DNA from: an uncultured beta proteobacterium
Lineage (GTDB): Bacteria; Pseudomonadota; Gammaproteobacteria; Burkholderiales; Burkholderiaceae_C
Direction: 5' to 3'
Length of the DNA stretch: 49,976 nt
Assembly (NCBI GenBank): GCA_903844215.1
Contig: CAIMSP010000017.1
Coordinates: forward strand, 1 to 49,976
Of this stretch, positions 16,144-27,254 are shown in pieces; positions within the stretch are counted from its first letter, which is position 1, and every line of letters starts with the position of its first letter. The notes beneath the pieces are model-generated. The model saw only the letters and a list, made by a program, of their open reading frames with translations, had not been told where the DNA came from and did not search any database. The translations under genes and the position numbers were made by a program.

Positions 16144-17067
16144 ATGACCTACCCCAGCCAGCCCACACCCAAAGCGCTCAAAGGCACGCGCATTCTGAGC
16201 CTTTGCCTGAATCTGCCGGGTCCGGCCGCGCTCATGCGCTGCCACGCCATGGGCGCGACCTGTGTGAAGCTGGCGCCGCCGTCGGGCGACCCGATGCAGG
16301 CCTATTGCGCCCCTGCTTTCGCGCGCCTGCATGTCGGCGTGCGCCAGGTCGAAGCCGACCTCAAGACCGCTGCCGGGCAAAAGCGGCTGCACCGTGAACT
16401 GGCCAAGGCCGACGTCTTGCTGACCTCGTTTCGGCCCTCGGCCTTGAACAAACTCGGGCTGTCGTGGAAGGCGCTGCACGCAAGCTACCCCACGCTGCAT
16501 CAGATCGCGATCGTGGGCGCTCCCGGTGCACGCGCCGAGGAGCCGGGCCATGACCTGACCTACCTGGCGGAAAACGACCTGGTGTCGGGTCTGCAACTGC
16601 CGCCCAGCCTGTACGCCGACATGGGGGGGTCGCTCTTGGTCACTGAAGCCGTGCTGCAGTCGGTGGTGCAGCGGCAACAGCAATTGATCAAGGGCCTGGA
16701 CGCTGGCGCGATCAAGGGCCGGTACGTGGAAATCGCGCTGTCGGATGCGGCGCAGTACCTCGCCCTGCCGCGGACCTGGGGTTTGACTCGGCCCGGCGCG
16801 GATGTGGGAGGCGGGCACGCCGGCTATCGCGTCTATGCCTGCAAGGACGGGCGCGTGGCACTGGCGGCGCTGGAGCCCCACTTCGCTGCCGCGCTGTGCG
16901 CGGTCGCAGCGCTTCCCGTGCCAGCGTCCGTGGCCCAGTGCGCGGCGCTGATGCGCTCAGCGCCGACCCACAGGGCGCTGGAGCAATGGTTTTCGGGAAA
17001 GACCTGCGCGCAGCTGGAGCGTCTGGCGTCGCGCCACGACATCCCGCTGCACACGCTAAAGGATTGA
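16144..17067 (+). CDS. Short CaiB/BaiF family (class III) CoA-transferase
   Basis: 307 residues, shorter than the usual 380-420. The N-terminal half is clear: LKGTRILSLCLNLPGPAALMRCHAMGATCVKLAPPSGDP, then LLTSFRPSALNKLGLSWKALH and APGARAEEPGHDLTYLAENDLVSGL. The catalytic aspartate expected for CoA-thioester formation is present in LYADMGGSLL (about residue 160). The C-terminal dimer-swap region is reduced. The acyl substrate is unknown. An ATG four codons upstream (16132) is an equally possible start. Its stop abuts the stop of the convergent small gene, the two forming TGATCA. Confidence 0.85.
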   Translation: MTYPSQPTPKALKGTRILSLCLNLPGPAALMRCHAMGATCVKLAPPSGDPMQAYCAPAFARLHVGVRQVEADLKTAAGQKRLHRELAKADVLLTSFRPSALNKLGLSWKALHASYPTLHQIAIVGAPGARAEEPGHDLTYLAENDLVSGLQLPPSLYADMGGSLLVTEAVLQSVVQRQQQLIKGLDAGAIKGRYVEIALSDAAQYLALPRTWGLTRPGADVGGGHAGYRVYACKDGRVALAALEPHFAAALCAVAALPVPASVAQCAALMRSAPTHRALEQWFSGKTCAQLERLASRHDIPLHTLKD

Positions 17068-17265
17068 TCAGCCCGCGGCGGGCGGCGTGGGCGTTGCGCC
17101 CGGCTCGGTGGCCTGCTCGGAAGCGTCGCCGTCTTCGTCGGCTGCGCCCTCTCCCTCGCCCTCACCGGTCTTGCGCTGGGCCTTGGTCTTGAGCTTTTCT
17201 TCCTTCTTCTTCTTCTTCGCCAGCTCTTTCTGACGCTTCTCGTAGCCGTAATTCGGTGTAGCCAA
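17068..17265 (-). CDS. Small Lys-rich conserved hypothetical protein, TTG start
   Basis: 65 residues: MATPNYGYEKRQKELAKKKK and onward through KKEEKLKTKAQRK, then an acidic Gly/Glu/Asp stretch and a Pro/Ala tail. The start codon is TTG; the MATPNYGYEKRQKELAKKKK-type N-terminus, which I recall from small proteins in related proteobacteria, supports it. The charged helix followed by an acidic disordered tail suggests RNA or ribosome binding, but that is only composition. It stands alone, convergent with the CoA-transferase and downstream of the MetC-like gene on the same strand after about 170 bases with no recognised feature. Confidence 0.75.
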   Translation of the reverse strand: MATPNYGYEKRQKELAKKKKKEEKLKTKAQRKTGEGEGEGAADEDGDASEQATEPGATPTPPAAG

Positions 17266-17436
17266 AATAGTCTTTCAGGTTAACTTTGATGCCAGGTCCG
17301 CGAAGGGGACTGGATCATGAAAGTCAGTTCATTCGCATGCATGGGGCCACTGTACCAGCTTGGCGCGCCGCTTTGCCGCGCGCTGCCCCGATTGCAGGAG
17401 ATATTTAGGAATTTGTCCGAAGCCGCGCCGCGCGCT

Positions 17437-18642
17437 TCAAGCCAGCCGGGTCAGCGCCTGCTGCAGATCGGCTTGCAGATCGGCCACCGCCTCCAGCCCG
17501 ACCGAAAACCGCACCAGGGTTCCGCGCGCCAGGTGGCTCGGCCAGGCCAGCCGCATGGAAGCGAGTTCATAGGGAACGACCAGGCTCATCGGGCCACCCC
17601 AGCTGTAACCCAGCTTGAAGTAGCGCAGCGCATCGCAAAATGCATCCACCTGGGATGGGCGGTAGCGCTCGTGCACGATCACGCTGAGCAAACCCGCCGC
17701 GCCGCCGCTGGCAGCACCGCACAGCGCCTGCCAGTGCGCATGTCCGGGCGACGCCGGCAGCGCCGGATGCAACACCTGGGCAAACTCTGGGCGCTGAGTG
17801 CACCACTGGGCCAGTGCGCGCGCACAGCGGTCGTGCGCCTGGTAGCGCAGTTCCAGACTGGGCAAGGCGCGCAGCACGGCTTCGACGTCGTTCGCCGCCA
17901 CGCCCAAACCCAGGCGCATATGGCACAGCTTGAGCCGCATGTGCAGGCCCACATCCCGGGTGATGACGCTGCCCATGAGCACGTCGCCACCGCCGCTGGG
18001 GTACTTGGTCAGCGCATGCACTGACACATCAACACCCAGCCCGGTGCCGGCACCCGGCTCCAGATCGAAGGGCTGAAACGCCAGGCCCGCACCCCAGGTG
18101 TTGTCCAGCGCAGAAATCACGCCATGGCGTCGGCAGACGCGTGTGAGCTCCAGCAAATCGGGAAACTCCAGCGTCACCGAGCCCGCCGCCTCGAGCCAGA
18201 CCAGGCGCGTGCGGGATGAAATTTTGGCGGACAGATCGGACGGATCCATCGGGTCGTAGAAGCGATGCGTGATGCCCCAGCCCTTGAGTTCACCCTCGGC
18301 CAGCGTCTTGTTGGGGCCGTAGGCGTTGTCCGGAATCAGCACCTCGTCGCCGGTCTTCAACAAGGCCAGCGCGACATTCGCGATCGCCGCCAGACCGCTG
18401 GGAACCAGCAGGCACTGCAGCCCGCCTTCCAGCGTGCACAGGCGCTCTTCCAGCATGAAGCTGGTGGGCGTGCCGTGCAGTCCGTAGGTGTAGCCCGACT
18501 TGTCCTTCCACTCGGTGCTGCGCATCGCCGCCACGTTGGGAAAAATCACCGTCGAGGCCTTGAACACGCCCGGCTGGGGCGCGGCGAAACCGGCCGGCGG
18601 CGTGTAGCCGTGGTGGATGAGTTGGGTCGAAAGATCGGTCAT
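17437..18642 (-). CDS. metC: Cystathionine beta-lyase-like PLP enzyme (Cys/Met metabolism family)
   Basis: 401 residues. Fold-type I PLP enzyme of the Cys/Met metabolism family: SGYTYGLHGTPTSFMLEERLCTLEG at about 49-73, PSGLAAIANVALALLKTGDEVL at 81-102, cofactor aspartate D180 in SALDNTWGAG, and Schiff-base lysine K213 in HALTKYPSGGGDVLMG. The sequence favours the MetC branch (cystathionine to homocysteine, pyruvate and ammonia) over MetB/MetZ, but these are hard to separate by eye. The ATG at 18642 is preferred over a GTG at 18678, which would overlap the upstream gene and sits too close to its ribosome site. It lies 23 bases downstream of the phosphoribosyltransferase. Confidence 0.85.
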   Translation of the reverse strand: MTDLSTQLIHHGYTPPAGFAAPQPGVFKASTVIFPNVAAMRSTEWKDKSGYTYGLHGTPTSFMLEERLCTLEGGLQCLLVPSGLAAIANVALALLKTGDEVLIPDNAYGPNKTLAEGELKGWGITHRFYDPMDPSDLSAKISSRTRLVWLEAAGSVTLEFPDLLELTRVCRRHGVISALDNTWGAGLAFQPFDLEPGAGTGLGVDVSVHALTKYPSGGGDVLMGSVITRDVGLHMRLKLCHMRLGLGVAANDVEAVLRALPSLELRYQAHDRCARALAQWCTQRPEFAQVLHPALPASPGHAHWQALCGAASGGAAGLLSVIVHERYRPSQVDAFCDALRYFKLGYSWGGPMSLVVPYELASMRLAWPSHLARGTLVRFSVGLEAVADLQADLQQALTRLA

Positions 18643-18665
18643 GGGATTGGGCACCAGGGCGGGGC

Positions 18666-19190
18666 TCACAGCTTCCACTTCTCCAGCAACTGCGCCGGGC
18701 GCAGCGCGTCATAGCCTTCAAAGGGCTGATGGATCCAGGGATTCGTGGGCAAATACTCCACCGAGTAGTCGGGCGTGAAGCCGGACACCCCCTTGGTCCA
18801 GATCACCGCGCTGCGCAATTCGGTGATCGGTGCGTAGCCGGTCTTGAGCTGGTGAATCACCGCCTTGAGCGTGTGCCCGGTGTCGGCCAGATCGTCCACC
18901 AGCAGCACGCGCCCGGCGATCTCGCCGCGCGGCGTCGTGATGTAGCGTGCGATGTCTAGGTTGCCTTGTTCCGTGCCTTCCTGGGCCCGGTACGAGCTGG
19001 TGGACATGATGGCCAGGGGTTTGTCGAAAATGCGCGACAGGATGTCACCCGGGCGCATGCCACCGCGCGCCAGGCACAGGATGGTGTCGAACTCCCAGCC
19101 CGACTGGTACACCTTGAGCGCGAGCTTCTCGATCAGGTTGTGGTATTCGTCATAACTGACGTACAGGTGTTTGCCGTCTTCCGTCAACAT
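18666..19190 (-). CDS. Purine-type phosphoribosyltransferase
   Basis: 174 residues. The PRPP-binding signature VLLVDDLADTGHTL is at 95-108, with ILCLARGGMRPGDILS at 38-52 and SSYRAQEGTEQGNLDIARYI after it. The size and sequence fit the hypoxanthine/xanthine-guanine phosphoribosyltransferase group that sits beside purA in Burkholderiales. It would salvage a purine base to its 5'-monophosphate, next to the enzyme that turns IMP towards AMP. A strong GGGGAG ribosome site lies 8 bases before the ATG. The base specificity cannot be read from the motif. Confidence 0.87.
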   Translation of the reverse strand: MLTEDGKHLYVSYDEYHNLIEKLALKVYQSGWEFDTILCLARGGMRPGDILSRIFDKPLAIMSTSSYRAQEGTEQGNLDIARYITTPRGEIAGRVLLVDDLADTGHTLKAVIHQLKTGYAPITELRSAVIWTKGVSGFTPDYSVEYLPTNPWIHQPFEGYDALRPAQLLEKWKL

Positions 19191-19228
19191 CGTGAATCTC
19201 CCCGGATATATTTTTGTTCTTGAAGCGA

Positions 19229-21764
<2,536 letters not shown>

Positions 21765-21837
21765 GTGTGTTTTCGGGTGCTGTTAAAAGCAGGATTTTAC
21801 CGGGCCGCCAGGGCGCAAGCGCCCCGAGCGCGTCGAT

Positions 21838-22026
21838 TCACAACAGCCACCACAGGCAGCTCAGGCCCGCGAGCACACTCAACAGTCCGAAAAAGCGGAT
21901 CTGTCCGTCCTGCAACTGAAGGATTTGCGCGAACACGCGGCGCCACGCCGTCGGTGAGACAAAGGGCAAAAGTCCTTCGAACACCAGCACCAGGGCCAGC
22001 GCCTGCCAAAGCGTATCGCCTTCCAA
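21838..22026 (-). CDS. DUF2065 small membrane protein, TTG start
   Basis: 62 residues with two hydrophobic helices: LWQALALVLVFEGLLPFVSP and IRFFGLLSVLAGLSCLWWLL, joined by TAWRRVFAQILQLQDGQ. This matches the DUF2065 family, usually encoded just after hflC in proteobacteria; its function is unknown. No ATG exists near the N-terminus. The TTG three bases after the hflC stop gives the family length. Its position in the hfl cluster suggests a link with the FtsH-HflKC complex at the inner membrane, by context only. Confidence 0.82.
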   Translation of the reverse strand: MEGDTLWQALALVLVFEGLLPFVSPTAWRRVFAQILQLQDGQIRFFGLLSVLAGLSCLWWLL

Positions 22027-22029
22027 GGC

Positions 22030-22935
22030 TTACTTCTTGGCGGCGGCCGGCGCAGCGTCGCCGCGCATGACCTTGAAGAACTCCGAGGAGGCAGGGTCGA
22101 GCACCATCACGTCGCTCTTCTTGCCAAAGCTGGCCTTGTAGGCGTCCAGGCTGCGGTAGAACTGGGCAAACTTGGCGTCGCGACCGAAGGATTCGGCGTA
22201 GATGGCAGCGGCCTGGCCGTCACCCTCGCCCTTGATTTTTTGCGCTTCGCGGTAGGCGTTGGCCACCGTCACTTCGCGCTGCCGATCGGCGTCGGCGCGA
22301 ATCTTTTCGCCCTCGGCCGCACCCGTGGAGCGCAGTTCGTTGGCGACGCGCGTGCGCTCGGCCTGCATGCGCCGGTACACCGACTCGGTGATGGCGTCCA
22401 CATAGTCGGCGCGCGTGATGCGCACGTCCACCACGTCCACGCCCCAGGGCTTGGCACCGCCCACGACGAGCAACACCTCGCGCTTGACGTTGGCGGTCAG
22501 GGTTTCGCGCTTGAGCGAAAGGATTTCCTTGACGGTGTGCTTGTTGATCTCTTCCTGGAACGCGTTGCGCACCACGCGGTTGAGCTGCAAGGCGCCGGCG
22601 TTTTCGTCCAGGCCGACGTTGCGGATGTACTGCGTGGGTTCGGTGACGCGCCAGCGCACATACCAGTCGATCACCATGCGCTGCTTTTCCGCCGTCAGCA
22701 TCGGCTCGGCGTCGGCACTCTCCAGCGTCAGCAGGCGCTTGTCGATATAGCTGACATTCTGGAACGGCGGCGGCAGCTTGACGTTCAAGCCCGGTTCGGT
22801 GATGACGTCCTTGATCTGCCCGAGCGCATAGACCACGCCAAACTGGCGCTGATCGACGACAAAGAGCATGGAGCTCAGCAAGGCGAGTGCGGCGACGATG
22901 GCCGCGCCAATGAAACCAATCCTGTTCATGTTCAT
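22030..22935 (-). CDS. hflC: HflC, inner membrane modulator of FtsH protease
   Basis: 301 residues. One N-terminal membrane anchor (IGFIGAAIVAALALLSSMLFVV, about 5-26) is followed by a periplasmic SPFH/band-7 domain (DQRQFGVVYALGQIKDVITEPGLNVKLPPPFQNV and onward). The helical coiled C-terminus (AERTRVANELRSTGAAEGEKIRADADRQREV) builds the HflKC cage around FtsH. Partner hflK ends 3 bases upstream. The ending DAAPAAAKK tail is typical of betaproteobacterial members. Confidence 0.96.
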   Translation of the reverse strand: MNMNRIGFIGAAIVAALALLSSMLFVVDQRQFGVVYALGQIKDVITEPGLNVKLPPPFQNVSYIDKRLLTLESADAEPMLTAEKQRMVIDWYVRWRVTEPTQYIRNVGLDENAGALQLNRVVRNAFQEEINKHTVKEILSLKRETLTANVKREVLLVVGGAKPWGVDVVDVRITRADYVDAITESVYRRMQAERTRVANELRSTGAAEGEKIRADADRQREVTVANAYREAQKIKGEGDGQAAAIYAESFGRDAKFAQFYRSLDAYKASFGKKSDVMVLDPASSEFFKVMRGDAAPAAAKK

Positions 22936-22938
22936 GTC

Positions 22939-24312
22939 CTAGCGCGTTTCACGTTCACGCGTGCGTCCGGCATCCCGGGTGCGCGCATCGTTGGCCAAGC
23001 CGGCGGCGGCCGGCGCAGGGGCGACTGGGGCGGCTGCGGTGGCCCCGGCCACCGGTTCGGCGGCAGTCGCGCTGAGTTGCATGATCTTGTCCAGCGGCAG
23101 ATACAGCAGGTTCGAGCCCTTGCTGGAATCGACCAGCACCTTGGTCACGTTGCTGTAGATCTGCTGCATCGTGTCCAGGTACATGCGGTCGCGCGTCACC
23201 TGCGGCGCCTTCTGGTATTCGTTCAGCACCGAGCGAAAACGCTGGGCGTCGCCCTGGGCCTGCGCCACCACGCGGGCCTTGTAGGCATCCGACTCTTCCT
23301 TCAGCCGCGAGGCCGTTCCGACGGCGCGCGGGACCACGTCGTTGGCGTAGGCCTGGGCCTCGTTCTTGGCGCGCTCGCGCTCCTGGCCGGCTTTGAGCAC
23401 ATCGTCGAAAGCGGCTTGCACCTGCTCCGGCGGACGCACGCCGCCCTGCTGCAAATTGATGCCCACGACTTCGATGCCGACCTTGTAGCGGTCCAGGATC
23501 TTCTGCATCAGGGTGCGCACCCGCGGCCCGATCTGGTCGCGCTCTTCGGCCAGGGCCGAGTCCATGCGCATCTTGCCGACGACTTCGCGCACTGCGGTTT
23601 CCGCCGCCTGCACCACGGCCTGCGCCGGATCCTTGCTCTCGAACAGGAAGGCGCGTGCGTCGCTCAACCGGTACTGCACGGCAAACTTGATTTCGACGAT
23701 GTTCTCGTCTTCGGTGAGCATCGCCGATTCGCGCAAGCCGGTGGCCTTGATGATGCTGTCGCGCCCCACATCGACGGAGCGGATCTGCGTCACAAACACC
23801 AGTTCATGGCGCTGAATCGGATAGGGCAGACGCCAGTTGAAACCGGCGCCCTTGGTCGAGTTGTATTTGCCAAACTGCGTGATCACCGCCTGCTGGCCTT
23901 CCTGCACGATGAAGAAGCCCGTTCCCAGCCAGATCAGCAGGACCACGCCGGCGATCAGACCAAAGCCGATGCCGGCGTTCTTCATGTCCGGCTGAAAGCC
24001 CGAGCCGCCGCCTTCGGGTGCTGGCGGACGTGGGCCTTTGGGTGCGCCAAACAGGCCGCCGAGCTTCTTGCTGACGTCGCGCCAAAGCTCCTCCAGATCC
24101 GGTGGCCCCTGGTTTGCGCCGCGCGGTTTTTGCGGCGGTGGCGGTGGTGGTGGTGGTGGTGGTGGCGGTGGTGGCGCGTCGCCGCCCTCGGCGGGCTTGC
24201 CCGCTTCGGACTTGTCGTCGCCACGTCCCCACTTGGAATCGTTCAGGTTGAACATGCCCTTCAGGCGGCTTTGCAGCGCGCCCCAGGACCAGGCGGGTAA
24301 TTGCAGATTCAT
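22939..24312 (-). CDS. hflK: HflK, inner membrane modulator of FtsH protease, with 14-proline run
   Basis: 457 residues from MNLQLPAWSWGALQ; a start 16 codons earlier would overlap hflX. The cytoplasmic N-terminus is long and disordered, with prolines 47-60 in an unbroken run of 14. A transmembrane helix (IGFGLIAGVVLLIWLGTGFFIV, about 114-135) precedes the SPFH domain (QEGQQAVITQFGKYNSTKGAGFNWRLPYP). A coiled C-terminal part follows (AGQERERAKNEAQAYANDVVPRA), then an Ala/Pro and Arg/Glu tail. HflK pairs with HflC to limit FtsH access to membrane substrates. The proline run should stall ribosomes unless EF-P helps, which could tune HflK output. Confidence 0.96.
   Translation of the reverse strand: MNLQLPAWSWGALQSRLKGMFNLNDSKWGRGDDKSEAGKPAEGGDAPPPPPPPPPPPPPPQKPRGANQGPPDLEELWRDVSKKLGGLFGAPKGPRPPAPEGGGSGFQPDMKNAGIGFGLIAGVVLLIWLGTGFFIVQEGQQAVITQFGKYNSTKGAGFNWRLPYPIQRHELVFVTQIRSVDVGRDSIIKATGLRESAMLTEDENIVEIKFAVQYRLSDARAFLFESKDPAQAVVQAAETAVREVVGKMRMDSALAEERDQIGPRVRTLMQKILDRYKVGIEVVGINLQQGGVRPPEQVQAAFDDVLKAGQERERAKNEAQAYANDVVPRAVGTASRLKEESDAYKARVVAQAQGDAQRFRSVLNEYQKAPQVTRDRMYLDTMQQIYSNVTKVLVDSSKGSNLLYLPLDKIMQLSATAAEPVAGATAAAPVAPAPAAAGLANDARTRDAGRTRERETR
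24133..24174. repeat. GGT/CCA-rich triplet tract coding 14 prolines in HflK
   Basis: Fourteen consecutive proline codons, ten of them CCA and four CCG (read on the minus strand), form an imperfect triplet microsatellite. Changes in copy number would stay in frame. Confidence 0.9.
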
Positions 24313-24331
24313 GCGCTCAGTCTCTTGTGAT

Positions 24332-25510
24332 TCATGCTTCGATTGTGCCCAATTCGTCATCCGGCGTCTGCGCCTCGTGCGCTTCGGCCAGCCGACCCAC
24401 TCGCTGCACCAGCAGTTCGCGCAAGGCCGACAGGCCCTCGCCGCTGCGGGCGCTCAGAAAAATCCGAGGAACCGGCGTGCCGTGCACCTCGAACGTGTCG
24501 CTCAGTTGCGCCGGACGACGTCCCACTTCCAGCGCATCGATCTTGTTGAACACCAGGATCTGGGGAATGTCCTGGGCGCCGATTTCACCCAGCACCTTGT
24601 ACACCTGCTCCATCTGCTCGGGGTAATCGGGGCTGGACGCGTCCACCACGTGCAGCAGCAAGTCGGCGTCGACGGCTTCCTGCAGCGTGGCCGCAAAAGC
24701 GTCCACCAGGCCATGCGGCAAGTCGCGGATGAAACCCACGGTGTCGGACAGCGACACCGAGCGCGCGGCGTCGCCCAGGTACAACTGGCGCGTGGTCGTA
24801 TCGAGCGTGGCAAAGAGCTGATCGGCGGCGTAGGCGCGCGCCTTGACCAGCGCGTTGAACAGCGTGGACTTGCCGGCATTGGTATAGCCCACGAGCGAGA
24901 TGTTGAAGGTGTCGCGCCGCACGCGCTGCTTGCGCTGCGTCTGGCGCTGGCGCTTGACCTTGTCGAGCCGTTCGCGCGTGCGCTTGATCGAGTCGGTGAT
25001 CATGCGCCGATCGAGTTCGATCTGGCGCTCGCCGGGTCCGCCGCGCAGCCCGATGCCGCCGCTTTGCCGCTCCAGATGAGACCAGCGCCGCACCAGGCGC
25101 GTGCTGAGGTAGCGCAGCCGCGCCAACTCCACCTGGAGCTTGCCCTCATGGCTGCGGGCGCGCTGGGCAAAAATTTGCAGGATCAACAGCGTGCGGTCGT
25201 TCACCGGCAGCTCCAGATGGCGCTCCAGGTTGCGCTGCTGGGCCGGGCTCAAGGCCTGGTCGAACAGCACTTCGCGCGCGCCATGCAATTGCGCCGCCAT
25301 CTTGATTTCGTCGGCCTTGCCCGAACCGACGAACAGCGCCGCGTCGGGCGCCTTGCGCTTGCAGGTGATGCGCAGCACCGGATTGAGGCCGGCGGTTTGC
25401 GCCAGCAAGCCCAATTCCTGCAATTCGGTGTCGAAATGCGGCAAGCCCAAATCGACCCCGACCAGAATGGTGGGAACGGCGGCACTGGCAGGGGATTCAG
25501 GAAGGCTCAA
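24332..25510 (-). CDS. hflX: HflX, ribosome-associated GTPase, TTG start
   Basis: 392 residues. The N-terminal HflX domain (FVGSGKADEIKMAAQLHGAREVLFDQALSPAQQRNLE) and the coiled glycine-rich stretch GGIGLRGGPGERQIELDRR (151-169) lead into the GTPase domain with G1 GYTNAGKST (208-216), G3 DTVGFIRDLP and G4 NKID. HflX splits or rescues stalled ribosomes under stress. The start is TTG at 25510: an in-frame stop lies three codons upstream, no ATG or GTG is available, and GTGAG just upstream can serve as ribosome site. It is 51 bases after hfq and 19 before hflK. Confidence 0.95.
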   Translation of the reverse strand: MSLPESPASAAVPTILVGVDLGLPHFDTELQELGLLAQTAGLNPVLRITCKRKAPDAALFVGSGKADEIKMAAQLHGAREVLFDQALSPAQQRNLERHLELPVNDRTLLILQIFAQRARSHEGKLQVELARLRYLSTRLVRRWSHLERQSGGIGLRGGPGERQIELDRRMITDSIKRTRERLDKVKRQRQTQRKQRVRRDTFNISLVGYTNAGKSTLFNALVKARAYAADQLFATLDTTTRQLYLGDAARSVSLSDTVGFIRDLPHGLVDAFAATLQEAVDADLLLHVVDASSPDYPEQMEQVYKVLGEIGAQDIPQILVFNKIDALEVGRRPAQLSDTFEVHGTPVPRIFLSARSGEGLSALRELLVQRVGRLAEAHEAQTPDDELGTIEA

Positions 25511-25561
25511 GCGGACTCACGCAAGTGAAGGGCAGGACCATGCAACGGCTTGGCAGCCGGC

Positions 25562-25810
25562 TCAGACCGTTGGGGCGTCAACTTCGTCGCTGGTCGAAAA
25601 ATTGACGGCACGCCCTGGAACGATGGTCGAAATGGCGTGCTTGTAAACCATCTGGGTCACCGTGTTGCGCAGCAACACCACGTATTGATCGAAGGACTCA
25701 ATCTGCCCTTGAAGCTTGATGCCGTTGACCAGATAGATCGACACCGGAACATGTTCCCGGCGCAGGACGTTGAGGAAGGGATCTTGCAAGAGTTGGCCTT
25801 TGTTGCTCAC
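25562..25810 (-). CDS. hfq: RNA chaperone Hfq, GTG start
   Basis: 82 residues. Sm1 motif ([37 protein letters not shown]) and Sm2 motif ([10 protein letters not shown]) are intact, with Q8, F42- and Y55/K56/H57-type RNA-contact residues in place. The C-terminal tail is short, as in other betaproteobacteria. The start is GTG with a GGAG site six bases upstream. As elsewhere it sits upstream of hflX and downstream of der, and it has its own promoter candidate in the 97-base gap. Hfq pairs small RNAs with mRNAs. Confidence 0.97.
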   Translation of the reverse strand: MSNKGQLLQDPFLNVLRREHVPVSIYLVNGIKLQGQIESFDQYVVLLRNTVTQMVYKHAISTIVPGRAVNFSTSDEVDAPTV

Positions 25811-25822
25811 GATATGCTCCGT

Positions 25823-25851
25823 GTTCTAAAAAGAGTTAATAAGGTTGTCAC
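25823..25851 (-). promoter_or_regulatory. Candidate hfq promoter
   Basis: On the minus strand GTGACA (25846-25851) and TAGAAC (25823-25828) are spaced by 17 bases; the downstream end is 12 bases from the hfq GTG. The surrounding DNA is AT-rich compared with the coding regions. Confidence 0.45.
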
Positions 25852-25907
25852 CTTACCACAGGACGGACCCCGAGGCGCCTGCTGTACAGGCCGCGCCGGG
25901 CGCCGCT

Positions 25908-27245
25908 TTAGTCCTTGTCGGCGTAGGGATTGCTGGAGGTTTTCAGCTGGATGCGCAGCGGCGTGCCGACGAGCTTGAATTCCTTGCGGAATCGACCCTC
26001 GAGGAAGCGCTTGTAGGAGTCGGTCACGTGCTCGAGCGAGTTACCGTGGATCACGATCAGCGGCGGATTCATGCCTCCCTGATGCGCGTAGCGCAGTTTC
26101 GGGCGGAACATGCCGGCGCGTTTGGGGCTTTGAAACTGCACCGCTTCGAGCAGCAGCCGCGTGAGCACCGGCGTGGACATCTTGCACATGGCCGATCGGT
26201 GCGCGTCGGCGATCGATTTCCACACCGGACCCAGGCCCTGGCGCTTGATCGCCGAAATGAAATGGATGTCGGCAAATTTCAGGAACGGCAGGCGCGTCTC
26301 GATCGAGCGCTGCACCAACTCGCGCTGGTACGCGTCCACCGCATCCCATTTGTTCACGGCCAGCACCACGGCGCGGCCACTCTCCAGAATAAAGCCGGCG
26401 ATGTGGGCATCCTGATCGGTCACGCCCTGGGTCGCGTCAAGCAGCAGCAGCACCACGTTGGCCGACTCGATCGCCTGCAAGGTCTTGACGACGGAGAATT
26501 TCTCGATCGCCTCGAACACCTTGCCGCGACGGCGCAGGCCCGCCGTGTCGATCAGTTCAAACAGTTGTCCGTCACGCTCGAACGGCACGGTGATGGCGTC
26601 GCGTGTGGTGCCGGGCAGGTCGAAGGCCACCAGGCGCTCTTCCCCCAGCCAGGTGTTGATCAGCGTGGACTTGCCCACGTTCGGACGCCCGGCCACGGCC
26701 AGCTTGATGGCGCCGTTGTCGGGCGCGGGCTCGACCGGCTCGCCGTCGAACAGGTTCAGCGGCGCGAGCGCGATTTCGGCCAGGTCTTTGGTGCCCTGGC
26801 CATGCGCGGCCGATACCGCCAGCGCTTCGCCCAGCCCGAGTTCAAAGAACTCGACCAGGTGCGCGCCTTCTTTCAGGCCTTCGGCCTTGTTCGCCACCAG
26901 CAGCACCGGCTTGCCCAGGCGCCGCAGGTAATTCGCGATGTCGTGGTCCTGGGTCGAAACCCCGCCGCGCGCGTCGAGCACGAACAGCACCACGTCGGCC
27001 TCGGCCACGGCCTGGCGCGTCTGCTTGGCCATTTCCTTGTAGATGCCGCTTTCGGCCGTCGGCTCGAAGCCGCCGGTGTCGATCACGATGTACTCGTATT
27101 TGCCCTGCTTGCCCTGGCCGTAGTGGCGATCGCGGGTCAGGCCGGCGTAGTCGGCGACGATGGCGTCACGCGATTTCGTCAAGCGGTTGAATAAGGTGGA
27201 CTTGCCCACATTCGGGCGGCCCACCAGGGCCAAAACAGGTTTCAT
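25908..27245 (-). CDS. der: Der (EngA), tandem GTPase for 50S ribosome assembly
   Basis: 445 residues. Two GTPase domains in series: GRPNVGKST at 9-17 and [13 protein letters not shown] at about 184-196, each with its own DTGG/DTAGL and NKxD motifs, then a KH-like C-terminal domain ([53 protein letters not shown]). Der is unique in carrying two G domains and is essential for large-subunit maturation. It follows bamB by 9 bases. Confidence 0.98.
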   Translation of the reverse strand: MKPVLALVGRPNVGKSTLFNRLTKSRDAIVADYAGLTRDRHYGQGKQGKYEYIVIDTGGFEPTAESGIYKEMAKQTRQAVAEADVVLFVLDARGGVSTQDHDIANYLRRLGKPVLLVANKAEGLKEGAHLVEFFELGLGEALAVSAAHGQGTKDLAEIALAPLNLFDGEPVEPAPDNGAIKLAVAGRPNVGKSTLINTWLGEERLVAFDLPGTTRDAITVPFERDGQLFELIDTAGLRRRGKVFEAIEKFSVVKTLQAIESANVVLLLLDATQGVTDQDAHIAGFILESGRAVVLAVNKWDAVDAYQRELVQRSIETRLPFLKFADIHFISAIKRQGLGPVWKSIADAHRSAMCKMSTPVLTRLLLEAVQFQSPKRAGMFRPKLRYAHQGGMNPPLIVIHGNSLEHVTDSYKRFLEGRFRKEFKLVGTPLRIQLKTSSNPYADKD

Positions 27246-27254
27246 GCGACGCGT

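Noticed and set aside
22240-25528. Two long plus-strand ORFs (686 and 496 codons) opposite hflC, hflK and hflX
   Set aside because: Antisense shadows rich in His, Gln, Arg and Gly; the minus strand gives well-known proteins.
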